NCBI GenBank assembly: GCA_905234755.1
Contig: CAJOIT010000007.1
Span: 64,050 to 128,049 of the forward strand
Direction: 5' to 3'
DNA length: 64,000 nucleotides
From: an uncultured Bacteroidales bacterium
GTDB lineage: Bacteria; Bacteroidota; Bacteroidia; Bacteroidales; ML635J-15
Below the pieces are notes generated by a model. The model saw only the letters and a program-made list of their open reading frames with translations, did not search any database and was not told the DNA's origin. Positions 37,447 through 45,243 of this stretch are shown piece by piece; the first letter of the stretch is position 1, and every line of letters begins with the position of its first letter. Both the position numbers and the translations under genes were made by a program.

Positions 37447-38905
37447 GTTGGTACGCAAGGCAAAAATAATAGCATTCTATGCAATTGCAGTCGTGTTCAT
37501 CATTATCGACTGCTTTTTGATTGCAAGGTATCAGACATACGCATTCAACTTGCTTCCTGTTGCACTCATTGTGATTGCAGCAATGTTTTTTGCTCTCGAC
37601 AAGGTATTGTTGTTCTCTGTATTGTGCATACCATTTTCAATTCCGCTTAAGGAATTCTATCCGAACCTTGGCTTTAATATAGACATTCCAACAGAGCCCC
37701 TATTTGTGGGGATTATGCTGATATTTATACTCAAACTGCTGATAGAGCACAAGTATGACCGCAAAATACTGAAGCACCCGCTAACGATAATGATAATAAT
37801 ATATATCGTCTGGCATTTAGTGACGGTTTGCACGAGTACAATGCCGCTTGTTTCGCTCAAGAGCTGGCTTGCATCCCTTTGGTTCATACTTCCGTTTTTC
37901 TTCCTTGGAGTACTTTTGTTCAGAAACGAAAGGAACATGTATAAGTTTTTCTTCCTATACATGATTCCATTTGCCGCACTTATAATATTTACTCTTGTTA
38001 AGCATTCGGCATACAATTTCGACCAGCACATAGGCAACGGCATAATGAATCCATTCTTCAACGACCATACATCGTATGGCGCTGCAATTGCAATGTTTAT
38101 CCCTTTCCTGTTGGGCTTTTCGTTGAATAGGGAAATTAATTGGAAATGGAGAATTGTTTCGGCAATCCTGCTTGGCATCTTCATCACTGGACTTATATTC
38201 TCATATACGAGAGCAGCATGGATAAGTCTTTTGGGTGCCTTGGCAATGTTCTTGATTCTTAAATTTAAGATAAGCAACAAGATTGTCTATGCATTAATTG
38301 TCATAGGCATAGGTGGTGTAGTGCTTATGCAAGACAGGATTTTGATAAAGATGGAAGGCAACAAGGTTGAATCGTCAACCGATTTTTCCAAACACATAAA
38401 ATCCATCAGTAACATTACCTCTGACGCATCGAATCTGGAAAGAATAAACCGTTGGAACTGTGCCATAAGAATGTTCAAGGAAAAGCCTGTGTTTGGCTGG
38501 GGACCAGGAACTTATCAGTTCAAATATGCACCGTTCCAGCATTCCGACGAGAAGACAATTATCAGTACAAATGCAGGAGACGGCGGTAACGCGCACAGCG
38601 ACTATCTGGGTTCGCTTGCCGAGTCGGGACTGTTCGGAATGCTGAACTACATTTTGGTTTGCATAATGATTTACATTACAGGAACGCGTACATATCGCAA
38701 ACTGAAAGACAAGAGGTTGAAAATGATAGTAGCATCGGCCTTGTGCGGTCTTGTGACATATATCATTCATGGAGCCCTGAATAATTTCCTTGACATTGAT
38801 AAGATTGCTGTTCCATTTTGGGGATTTGCGGCAATGATAGTGGCGATTGAGCTCTATCACATAAAAGAAGAAAAGGAAGAGTTGGAAGAACCTGCAAAAG
38901 AATAA
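37415..38905 (+). CDS. O-antigen polymerase/ligase-like membrane protein (Wzy/WaaL family)
   Basis: About 485-496 residues with some 11-12 predicted membrane segments and a periplasmic loop near 330-410. The loop carries the O-antigen ligase-type motif WGPGTYQF ... NAHSDYLGSLAESG. It likely polymerises or transfers a lipid-linked surface glycan with the two Wzz-like proteins. There is no in-frame ATG before the first membrane segments. The start must be TTG, either at 37415 (overlapping the previous gene by 32 nt) or at 37448, one base after its stop. 37448 has the A-rich, AGAAGA-containing leader and is plausible. No glycosyltransferase genes adjoin it. Confidence 0.85.
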   Translation: MKAAESLKKNKLVRKAKIIAFYAIAVVFIIIDCFLIARYQTYAFNLLPVALIVIAAMFFALDKVLLFSVLCIPFSIPLKEFYPNLGFNIDIPTEPLFVGIMLIFILKLLIEHKYDRKILKHPLTIMIIIYIVWHLVTVCTSTMPLVSLKSWLASLWFILPFFFLGVLLFRNERNMYKFFFLYMIPFAALIIFTLVKHSAYNFDQHIGNGIMNPFFNDHTSYGAAIAMFIPFLLGFSLNREINWKWRIVSAILLGIFITGLIFSYTRAAWISLLGALAMFLILKFKISNKIVYALIVIGIGGVVLMQDRILIKMEGNKVESSTDFSKHIKSISNITSDASNLERINRWNCAIRMFKEKPVFGWGPGTYQFKYAPFQHSDEKTIISTNAGDGGNAHSDYLGSLAESGLFGMLNYILVCIMIYITGTRTYRKLKDKRLKMIVASALCGLVTYIIHGALNNFLDIDKIAVPFWGFAAMIVAIELYHIKEEKEELEEPAKE

Positions 38906-38909
38906 TGCA

Positions 38910-39266
38910 ATGGCCGCTCACAACGAACTCGGAAACCTTGGCGAAGATATAGCAGCAAAACGACTTGTTTCGGAAGGTTACGAAATTTTGGAGAGGCAGT
39001 GGAGGTACAAGCACAAGGAAATAGACATTATTGCACGAAAAGGCAATATATTGGCAATTGTAGAAGTGAAAACTCGCAGTTCTGAACAATTTGGAGGAGT
39101 GTCCGATTTCATTACTCCAAATAAGACAAAATTCCTTGTAGAAGCTGCTGATGCGTATGCAAGGCATATTAACACAAACTGTGAGATTCGCTTCGATGCG
39201 ATAGTTATTTTTGTATTAGGAAACGAGTACAAGGTTGAACATATAGAGAATGTTTTCTTTTCATAA
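38910..39266 (+). CDS. yraN: YraN family (UPF0102) nuclease-like protein
   Basis: 118 residues, the usual size. The Holliday-junction-resolvase-like fold shows its motifs: GNLGEDIAAKRLVSEGYEIL, then W-R-Y-KHKEIDIIARKGNILAIVEVKTRS with the E/D...ExK catalytic-type residues. The family role is poorly defined, with links to DNA processing and division. It starts 4 nt after the polymerase gene. Confidence 0.95.
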   Translation: MAAHNELGNLGEDIAAKRLVSEGYEILERQWRYKHKEIDIIARKGNILAIVEVKTRSSEQFGGVSDFITPNKTKFLVEAADAYARHINTNCEIRFDAIVIFVLGNEYKVEHIENVFFS

Positions 39267-39281
39267 TAAATACAAAAGCAG

Positions 39282-40205
39282 ATGCATACTATAATTAAGA
39301 CATTGTTATTGAGTTGTTTTGCATTAATTGCAACTTTATGCACAAATGCACAGATAAAACCTACGGCAACCTACGAATTTGCAAAGCGCGACAGTTCGCT
39401 ATACTTTGATTTCTACAAGTCTGCCAACTCGGCAGAAAATTATACCGTTGTATTTGTGTTCGGAGGCGGATTCATCAGCGGAGCACGCAACGAAGGGTAT
39501 TACTTGCCATATTACGAGAGGTTGGTTGATAGCAGTTTCAATGTTGTAGCAATCGACTACAGACTTGGTTTGAAAGGTGCGAAGAACATAAGTCCTGTAA
39601 ACCGCAAACCGCTTGAAGATGCAATAGCAATGGCTGCCGAAGACTTGCTTACCGCAACTAAATACCTTATTGAGCACGAGAAGGATTTGCAGATTGATAG
39701 CCGTAAGATAATACTTGCAGGTTCGAGTGCGGGCGCAATAACCGTATTGCAGGCCGATTATGAACTTTGTAATCGCACCAAACTTGGACAAATCTTGCCC
39801 GAGGGTTTCCGTTATGCCGGTGTGATGTCGTTTGCCGGTGCAATATATTCCAAGAAGGGAAAAGTGAAGTATCGCAGTCAACCGCCAGCACCGACAATGT
39901 TCCTTCACGGAACAGCCGACCATCTTGTAACATACAAGCAGATAAAACTGTTCAATATAGGATTCATCGGTAGCAGCAAGATAGTCCCGCAGTTCAAGAA
40001 AAAAGATTATCCATATTATTTTGTGCGTTACGAAGACCTTGGTCACGAAGTGGCAGTCCGTATTCTATACGATTTCGACAAGTCGATGTGGTTCTTTGAC
40101 AACTACATAGTCCGCGGTGCAAAAATCAAGCGAGACGACCTCATCAACGATCCGACCATCGAACGCCTAAAGTTCGGTAGTGCAAAACCATCGGACTTGT
40201 ACTAG
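39282..40205 (+). CDS. Secreted alpha/beta-hydrolase (esterase-like)
   Basis: 307 residues with a signal peptide (hydrophobic 5-20, cleavage after TNAQ near 24). Alpha/beta-hydrolase motifs are oxyanion-hole FGGGF, nucleophile elbow GSSAGA (Ser about 148), HGTADH with the acidic residue, and LGHE with the catalytic His near 268. This resembles carboxylesterase/acetylxylan-esterase-like enzymes; the substrate is unknown. It is the last gene of the efp-started run, 15 nt after yraN, and is followed by repeat-rich DNA with no obvious terminator. Confidence 0.87.
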   Translation: MHTIIKTLLLSCFALIATLCTNAQIKPTATYEFAKRDSSLYFDFYKSANSAENYTVVFVFGGGFISGARNEGYYLPYYERLVDSSFNVVAIDYRLGLKGAKNISPVNRKPLEDAIAMAAEDLLTATKYLIEHEKDLQIDSRKIILAGSSAGAITVLQADYELCNRTKLGQILPEGFRYAGVMSFAGAIYSKKGKVKYRSQPPAPTMFLHGTADHLVTYKQIKLFNIGFIGSSKIVPQFKKKDYPYYFVRYEDLGHEVAVRILYDFDKSMWFFDNYIVRGAKIKRDDLINDPTIERLKFGSAKPSDLY

Positions 40206-40390
40206 AGTTGAAAGTTAAAGTAGGTTTCTAGTTTCTGGTTTATCGGTTTCAGGTGGTTAGAGATGGTTTGAAGTTGTTAGAGAAGGTTTGAGGTTGTTTG
40301 ATTCTTCGAACCTTTGAACAACCTTAACCCCAGAAACGGGCGAAGCCCACAGAACGGCGAAGGCATAAAAACTTTTTTCATTCTCCCGAT
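40206..40390. repeat. Intergenic repeat mosaic upstream of pruA
   Basis: Reiterated GGTTTGAGGTTG / TTAGAGA(A/T)GGTTTGA units are followed by CCAGAAACGGGCGAAGCC and AACGGCGAAGGCATAAAAAC. These resemble, partly in reverse orientation, the tracts at 21.35, 57.96 and 61.36 kb. There is no gene. Confidence 0.7.
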
Positions 40391-40411
40391 ACATAAATCA
40401 GAAATTTTATG

Positions 40412-40419
40412 TAGGTTTG
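40412..40419 (+). promoter_or_regulatory. -7 promoter box of pruA
   Basis: TAGGTTTG matches TAnnTTTG, 36 nt before the ATG at 40456. Confidence 0.5.
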
Positions 40420-40455
40420 CAAATCAAAAAAAATTATAAAATAAAACTATCGATT

Positions 40456-42096
40456 ATGAATAACGCACTTTTCTCATTCAGAGAGCCGAAGAACGAACCG
40501 GGATTCTCATACGCACCCGGAACACCAGAAAGAAAATTGTTGAAAGAAGAACTTGAACGTCAGTTCAACCAGTGCATCGAAATTCCTTGTATCATTGGCG
40601 GTAAGGAAGTTAAGACCGGTGACATGGGTAAGGTTGTTATGCCTACCAACCACAAGCACGTATTGGCAAAGTACCACAAGGTTGGCAAGAAGGAAGTACA
40701 GATGGCTATCGACGCTGCATTGGCAGCTAAGAAGCAGTGGGAAGATACCCCATGGATTGAACGCGCTTCCATTATGATGCGTATTGGCGAACTTCTTTCA
40801 AAGAAGTACAGATATGTAATCAACGCAGCTACAATGCTCGGACAGGGCAAGAACCCGATGCAGGCTGAAATCGACAGCGCACAGGAAACTATCGACTTCC
40901 TCCGCTTCAACTCTTACTTCGCATCGAAGATTTACGCACAGCAGCCAATTTCCGACAATTCGGTACTCAACCGCAACGAATACCGCGCAATGGAAGGATT
41001 CGTTTATGCAATCACTCCATTCAACTTCACATCAATCGCTTGCAACCTCAACATTTCGCCAGTATTGATGGGTAATGTAACTATTTGGAAGCCTGCTACC
41101 ACCGCAATTCTCTCAAACTACTACCTGATGAAGATTTTCCAGGAAGCAGGTTTGCCAGACGGCGTTATCAACTTCCTCCCAGGCAAGGGTTCGGTTATCA
41201 GCAGTGTAGCTTTCACTTCACCTCACCTTGCAGGTATCCACTTCACAGGAAGTACATCTACTTTCAAGGCATTCTGGAAGCAGATTGGCGACAACATCGA
41301 CAAGTACAATACTTATCCAAAGATCGTCGGCGAAACAGGCGGTAAGGACTTCATCTTCGCTCACAAGTCGGCTGACCCACGCGAACTCGCAGTTGCAATC
41401 GTACGCGGTGCTTTCGAATTCCAGGGACAGAAGTGCTCGGCAGCTTCTCGCGCATACATTCCAAAGTCGTTGTGGGATGAAACCTTGAAGAATGTAAAGG
41501 AAATGATGAAGACAGTAAAGGTTGGCGATGTATTCGATTTCACAAACTTTGTAAACGCAGTTATCGATGAAGAATCGTTCGACAAGATTGCCGGCTACAT
41601 CGACAGAGCTAAGAAGTCGCGCAAGGCAAAGATTGCTCTCGGTGGAACATACGACAAGAAGGTTGGTTACTTCATCGACCCGACCATCATCGTTACAACT
41701 GATCCGCACTACGAGGCAATTCAGGAAGAAATGTTCGGTCCGGTTATCACCGTTTTCGTTTACGATGACGACAAGTACACCGAAACACTTCACCTCTGCG
41801 ACGAAACTTCACCGTATGCACTTACTGGTTCAATCTTTGCAAAGTGCCGTTACGCAATCATCGAAGCAGAAAACACTCTTCGCCACGCAGCTGGTAACTT
41901 CTACATCAACGACAAGCCGACAGGCGCAGTTGTAGGCAACCAGCCATTCGGCGGAGCAAGAGCATCGGGTACCAACGACAAGGCAGGTAGCGAACTCAAC
42001 CTCTACAGATGGATTAGCACCCGTTCGATAAAGGAAACTTTCTGCCCTCCGACAGAATACGGTTATCCTTTCCTCGGTGCTGACAAGAAGAAATAA
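40456..42096 (+). CDS. pruA: L-glutamate gamma-semialdehyde (P5C) dehydrogenase
   Basis: 546 residues. It oxidises glutamate semialdehyde to glutamate in proline/arginine breakdown using NAD. ALDH residues are visible: VGETGGKDF (general base Glu293), FQGQKCSAASR (nucleophile Cys327), ITPFNF near 195 for NAD binding, and the GNQPFGGARASGTNDKAG end motif diagnostic of P5C dehydrogenase. I chose the ATG at 40456 because the upstream frame overlaps the promoter. C-ending codon use (ttc, tac, aac, atc) is strong, suggesting an abundant protein. No proline dehydrogenase gene is adjacent. Confidence 0.97.
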   Translation: MNNALFSFREPKNEPGFSYAPGTPERKLLKEELERQFNQCIEIPCIIGGKEVKTGDMGKVVMPTNHKHVLAKYHKVGKKEVQMAIDAALAAKKQWEDTPWIERASIMMRIGELLSKKYRYVINAATMLGQGKNPMQAEIDSAQETIDFLRFNSYFASKIYAQQPISDNSVLNRNEYRAMEGFVYAITPFNFTSIACNLNISPVLMGNVTIWKPATTAILSNYYLMKIFQEAGLPDGVINFLPGKGSVISSVAFTSPHLAGIHFTGSTSTFKAFWKQIGDNIDKYNTYPKIVGETGGKDFIFAHKSADPRELAVAIVRGAFEFQGQKCSAASRAYIPKSLWDETLKNVKEMMKTVKVGDVFDFTNFVNAVIDEESFDKIAGYIDRAKKSRKAKIALGGTYDKKVGYFIDPTIIVTTDPHYEAIQEEMFGPVITVFVYDDDKYTETLHLCDETSPYALTGSIFAKCRYAIIEAENTLRHAAGNFYINDKPTGAVVGNQPFGGARASGTNDKAGSELNLYRWISTRSIKETFCPPTEYGYPFLGADKKK

Positions 42097-42115
42097 GATT
42101 TATTTTTTCAATATG

Positions 42116-42141
42116 AGCGGAGATTTATTCTCCGCTTTTTT
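42116..42141. terminator. Terminator between pruA and aroK
   Basis: AGCGGAGA / TCTCCGCT with a TTTAT loop and a T-run, lying between convergent genes. Confidence 0.85.
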
Positions 42142-42146
42142 TATGT

Positions 42147-42665
42147 CTATTGGTAATTTGCAATAGCAGAAGCAATCTGTTCTACAATTTCGTCCTTGTC
42201 GGCATTTGTGCAGTCGATTGTGATTTTGGCCATGGAATAGAATGGCTCGCGATTGCCGAGTGTCTTTTCAACATATTCTGCAAGTTCCTCTTGCGATTTT
42301 TCTGCTGTTAGCGGACGGGTTTTAACAGAATTGTAAATCCTTGTCGCAAGTACATCGGACGGAAGTTTCAAATACACAGTTATTCCAAGGGAATTCATCA
42401 GTTCCATATTGTTATTGAAGCATGGCGTTCCGCCTCCGCACGACATTACAAAATTATCATTGTCGGAAAACGATTGCAGGACAGTCGTTTCCAATTTTCT
42501 GAAGCATGCTTCATCATATTTAGCAAAGATTGATGATACCGTTGTCCGGTATTTTGATTCTATTTCGGAATCGAGGTCGTAGAAATCAAGGTTGAGAGAT
42601 TTGGATAGCAGCCGACCTATTACGGACTTGCCAGCACCCATGAATCCGACAAGAAATATTCTCAT
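42147..42665 (-). CDS. aroK: Shikimate kinase
   Basis: 172 residues, normal size. It phosphorylates shikimate in chorismate synthesis. Walker A GFMGAGKS (7-14), the shikimate-binding YDLDSEIE (near 29-36), FRKLE (R near 56) and CGGGTPCF near 76-83 are present, as is the lid motif with R in TRPL. It starts 3 nt downstream of the preceding unknown gene on the same strand, so the two form one transcription unit. Confidence 0.97.
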   Translation of the reverse strand: MRIFLVGFMGAGKSVIGRLLSKSLNLDFYDLDSEIESKYRTTVSSIFAKYDEACFRKLETTVLQSFSDNDNFVMSCGGGTPCFNNNMELMNSLGITVYLKLPSDVLATRIYNSVKTRPLTAEKSQEELAEYVEKTLGNREPFYSMAKITIDCTNADKDEIVEQIASAIANYQ

Positions 42666-42668
42666 TTG

Positions 42669-43424
42669 TTAGAAAAGCGGAATCTGCAGCTGGGCTTCGG
42701 CTTTCAACTGAGCTTCTTCTTCCTGCTTGCGTTGACGAGGTTTGCGAACGACCTGCTGAATGTTGAAGCCTAATTCGTTCATGAGTTTCAATCTCTCCTC
42801 GAATTCAAGGTCGGCATAGCGTTCCGATGCTGCCTCAAAAATTTCGAGAATAAGCTTGTCGGTAGTATCGCGGATGTAGTCGATATTTTCGACTTCGGCC
42901 TTGTTAAGATTCTGGCGATATATGCGTTCCTTGTGAATGTCCTCGAATTTTTCAATCCAAATCTTTACAGATGAGATATTTGGATTTGTCAGCAGTCGGC
43001 CACCGTTGGCAACACGATTTGAGTCGCATTCGAAAAGATGTGCGGCAGCTTCAAGAAGTTCCTCGCCGTTGCGCGGATTTGGAATAACAAACGGATACTG
43101 GAGACCATACCATGATGTGATGTCAACGGGAAGTTCGCCACGCTCAATAGCCATGTGCATTGACATATAGTAGTGCACAACGAAAGTTTTCGCTTTTCCG
43201 AAAAGATTGTTGTAGTTGTTGTTGAAAGCTTCTTCCTGCTGTCTCAAGCATTCCTTGTAGGTTCTGAATTTTTCAAATACAGAAAGGTTTTCCTCAGTTA
43301 TATTGTACTGATATTCAGCAAATAGGCAATCTTCTCCCAGCGGATTCTCGCGCAAATACCCATCGAAAGACCTTAAGATTTCAAGTCTTTCCACATCGGT
43401 ATGTCTATAAATCAGTTTCTCCAT
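42669..43424 (-). CDS. Conserved hypothetical protein in an operon with aroK
   Basis: 251 residues, soluble, no signal peptide. Largely helical, with aromatic patches (FVVHYYMSMHMAIERGELP, SWYGLQYPFVIPNPRNGEELLEAAAHLF). The C-terminus is basic then charged (VVRKPRQRKQEEEAQLKAEAQLQIPLF). I do not recognise the family. The 3-nt gap to aroK suggests coupled translation, but nothing in the sequence points to aromatic metabolism. Confidence 0.85.
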   Translation of the reverse strand: MEKLIYRHTDVERLEILRSFDGYLRENPLGEDCLFAEYQYNITEENLSVFEKFRTYKECLRQQEEAFNNNYNNLFGKAKTFVVHYYMSMHMAIERGELPVDITSWYGLQYPFVIPNPRNGEELLEAAAHLFECDSNRVANGGRLLTNPNISSVKIWIEKFEDIHKERIYRQNLNKAEVENIDYIRDTTDKLILEIFEAASERYADLEFEERLKLMNELGFNIQQVVRKPRQRKQEEEAQLKAEAQLQIPLF

Positions 43425-43450
43425 CCGTAGTTAATCTATAAAATCGCGTA

Positions 43451-43458
43451 CAAAAATA
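43451..43458 (-). promoter_or_regulatory. -7 promoter box of the unknown-aroK unit
   Basis: TATTTTTG on the minus strand matches TAnnTTTG, 26 nt before the ATG at 43424. A TTTG lies 15 nt further upstream. Confidence 0.4.
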
Positions 43459-43713
43459 TAATGCAAGAAATAACAAAATTCACCCGAAACATAAAGTAAT
43501 CAACACATTAGTGTTTATTACCATTTATAACGCTCGGATTTTCAAGCTAAAGCGCTTTTTGATGAATATTTGCATGCATATAAATTGTTTATATTCAGCA
43601 GTTTAATGTTTGGTAACGAAACGTCAGATGTTATATGTAATATTATCAACATTTGAATCTTTAAATTTTTGAATTATTTGAATCCTCGAATCCTTACATT
43701 ATCAAAATTTGAT

Positions 43714-43721
43714 TACTTTTG
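43714..43721 (+). promoter_or_regulatory. -7 promoter box of pyrH-frr
   Basis: TACTTTTG matches TAnnTTTG, 21 nt before the pyrH ATG at 43743. Confidence 0.5.
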
Positions 43722-43742
43722 TCCGTTCAAAAAATAATACTG

Positions 43743-44450
43743 ATGAGATTCAAACGAATATTGTTAAAGCTCAGCGGCGAATCGCTTGCCGGAGCATCTA
43801 AGCAGGGAATCAGCGAAACCCACCTTATGGAATATGCAAACCAGATTAAGGCAATACACGACAAGGGCGTGCAGATAGGAATAGTAATCGGTGGAGGAAA
43901 CATCTTCCGCGGAATATCTGGCGAAAGCAAAGGTTTCGACCGTGTAAAGGGCGACCAGATGGGAATGCTAGCAACAATAATCAACTCGTTGGCATTGCAG
44001 AACGGATTGGAGTCGGTTGGTGTTAAGACAAGGCTTTTCACTTCAATCGGCATTGAATCAATAGGCGAACGCATATCGAAGCCAAAAGTTGTGGAAGCAT
44101 TGGAAAACTCGTATGTATGCATACTTGCAGGCGGTACTGGAAATCCATATTTCTCAACCGACAGCGCATCGGCATTGCGTGCAATCGAAATTGAAGCCGA
44201 TGTATTCCTTAAAGGTACGCGTGTGAACGGTGTATATACTGCCGACCCCGAAAAAGACCCGACAGCAACAAAGTTTGACACCATAACCTTCGATGAGGTA
44301 TACAAGCGCGGACTTAAGATTATGGATCTTACGGCATTTACATTGTGCAAGGAAAACAATATGCCTGTAATCGTGTTTGATATGGACACTTACGGAAATC
44401 TTGAAAAAGTAATAAATAACGAAAATATAGGAACATACATTACAAAGTAA
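43743..44450 (+). CDS. pyrH: UMP kinase
   Basis: 235 residues, the typical length. It phosphorylates UMP to UDP. Motifs are LLKLSGESLAG at the N-terminus, GIVIGGGNIFRG near 49-60, GDQMGMLAT near 75-83, GGTGNPYFSTDSAS near 130-143 and VNGVYTADPEKDP near 165. The ATG at 43743 starts at the conserved MRFKRILLKLSGE, and an upstream start would overlap the -7 box. It is 2 nt from frr, the classical pairing; tsf, often upstream elsewhere, is absent. Confidence 0.98.
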   Translation: MRFKRILLKLSGESLAGASKQGISETHLMEYANQIKAIHDKGVQIGIVIGGGNIFRGISGESKGFDRVKGDQMGMLATIINSLALQNGLESVGVKTRLFTSIGIESIGERISKPKVVEALENSYVCILAGGTGNPYFSTDSASALRAIEIEADVFLKGTRVNGVYTADPEKDPTATKFDTITFDEVYKRGLKIMDLTAFTLCKENNMPVIVFDMDTYGNLEKVINNENIGTYITK

Positions 44451-44452
44451 TT

Positions 44453-45013
44453 ATGGAAGAATTGGAATTGTATATAGAGGATGCAAAGGACGGAATGAAG
44501 TCCGCACTCGAACATCTTGAGAAAGAACTTGCCAAGATTCGCGCTGGCAAGGCAAATCCCGCAATGCTCGAATCGGTAAAGGTTGAATGCTATGGCATGA
44601 CATCGCCTATTACGCAGGTTGCCAACCTTTCGGCTCCAGACCCTAAGACCATCTTCATTCAGCCTTGGGACAAGTCGACAATCCCTGCAATCGAAAAGGC
44701 TATTATGGCAGCAAATCTCGGATTCAATCCGGCAAACAATGGCGAAGTTATCCGTATAATCGTTCCGCCTCTGACCGAGGAACGCCGCAAACAGCTTGTT
44801 AAGCAGGTTAAGGGACTTGGCGAAGATGCAAAGGTTGTCATCAGGAATGCCCGCCGTAACGCAATCGATGAATTCAAGAAATTGAAGAAGGATGGTGTTT
44901 CGGAAGATGCAGCAAAAGACGCAGAACAAACTGTTCACAAGGCTCACGAAGACTTCATCAAGAAGGTTGACGCTGTAATCGATGCCAAGGAAAAGGAACT
45001 GATGACTGTGTAA
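44453..45013 (+). CDS. frr: Ribosome recycling factor
   Basis: 186 residues, the standard length. It splits post-termination ribosomes with EF-G. Signature stretches are KIRAGKANPAMLESVKVECYG near 32-50, IQPWDKSTIPAIEKAI near 68-83, and IRIIVPPLTEERRKQLVKQVKG near 103-124. It is followed by a strong terminator that closes the pyrH-frr operon. Confidence 0.98.
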   Translation: MEELELYIEDAKDGMKSALEHLEKELAKIRAGKANPAMLESVKVECYGMTSPITQVANLSAPDPKTIFIQPWDKSTIPAIEKAIMAANLGFNPANNGEVIRIIVPPLTEERRKQLVKQVKGLGEDAKVVIRNARRNAIDEFKKLKKDGVSEDAAKDAEQTVHKAHEDFIKKVDAVIDAKEKELMTV

Positions 45014-45055
45014 TTCATCAGAAAAACTTTAGCCTGACATTCATAAACATATTGG

Positions 45056-45100
45056 CGGAAAAAATCCATGTACAAGCATTGGATTTTTCCGTTTTTTTTT
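45056..45100 (+). terminator. Terminator of pyrH-frr
   Basis: CGGAAAAAATCCATG / CATTGGATTTTTCCG long stem with a TACAAG loop and a T9 tail. Confidence 0.9.
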
Positions 45101-45243
45101 ATGTTAATCATTTGATTTATACTTATTTGTGCTGTTGTGTTTGTAAATGTTCATATCAACCTTCATCGTGTGATAAATAATGAACATTATTTTTCTTTAG
45201 TCCGATTATTTAAAGTAAATTTACGACCTCAAAAAATGTATTC

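Larger units (their letters stand above)
43425..43742. other. 318-bp divergent intergenic region
   Basis: No ORF of note. It holds a minus-strand -7 box (43451-43458), an AT-rich TTTGAAT/CGAATCC repeat tract (43651-43712) like those at 33.74 and 61.28 kb, and the plus-strand pyrH -7 box (43714-43721). The middle, about 43480-43650, shows nothing I can assign. Confidence 0.7.
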
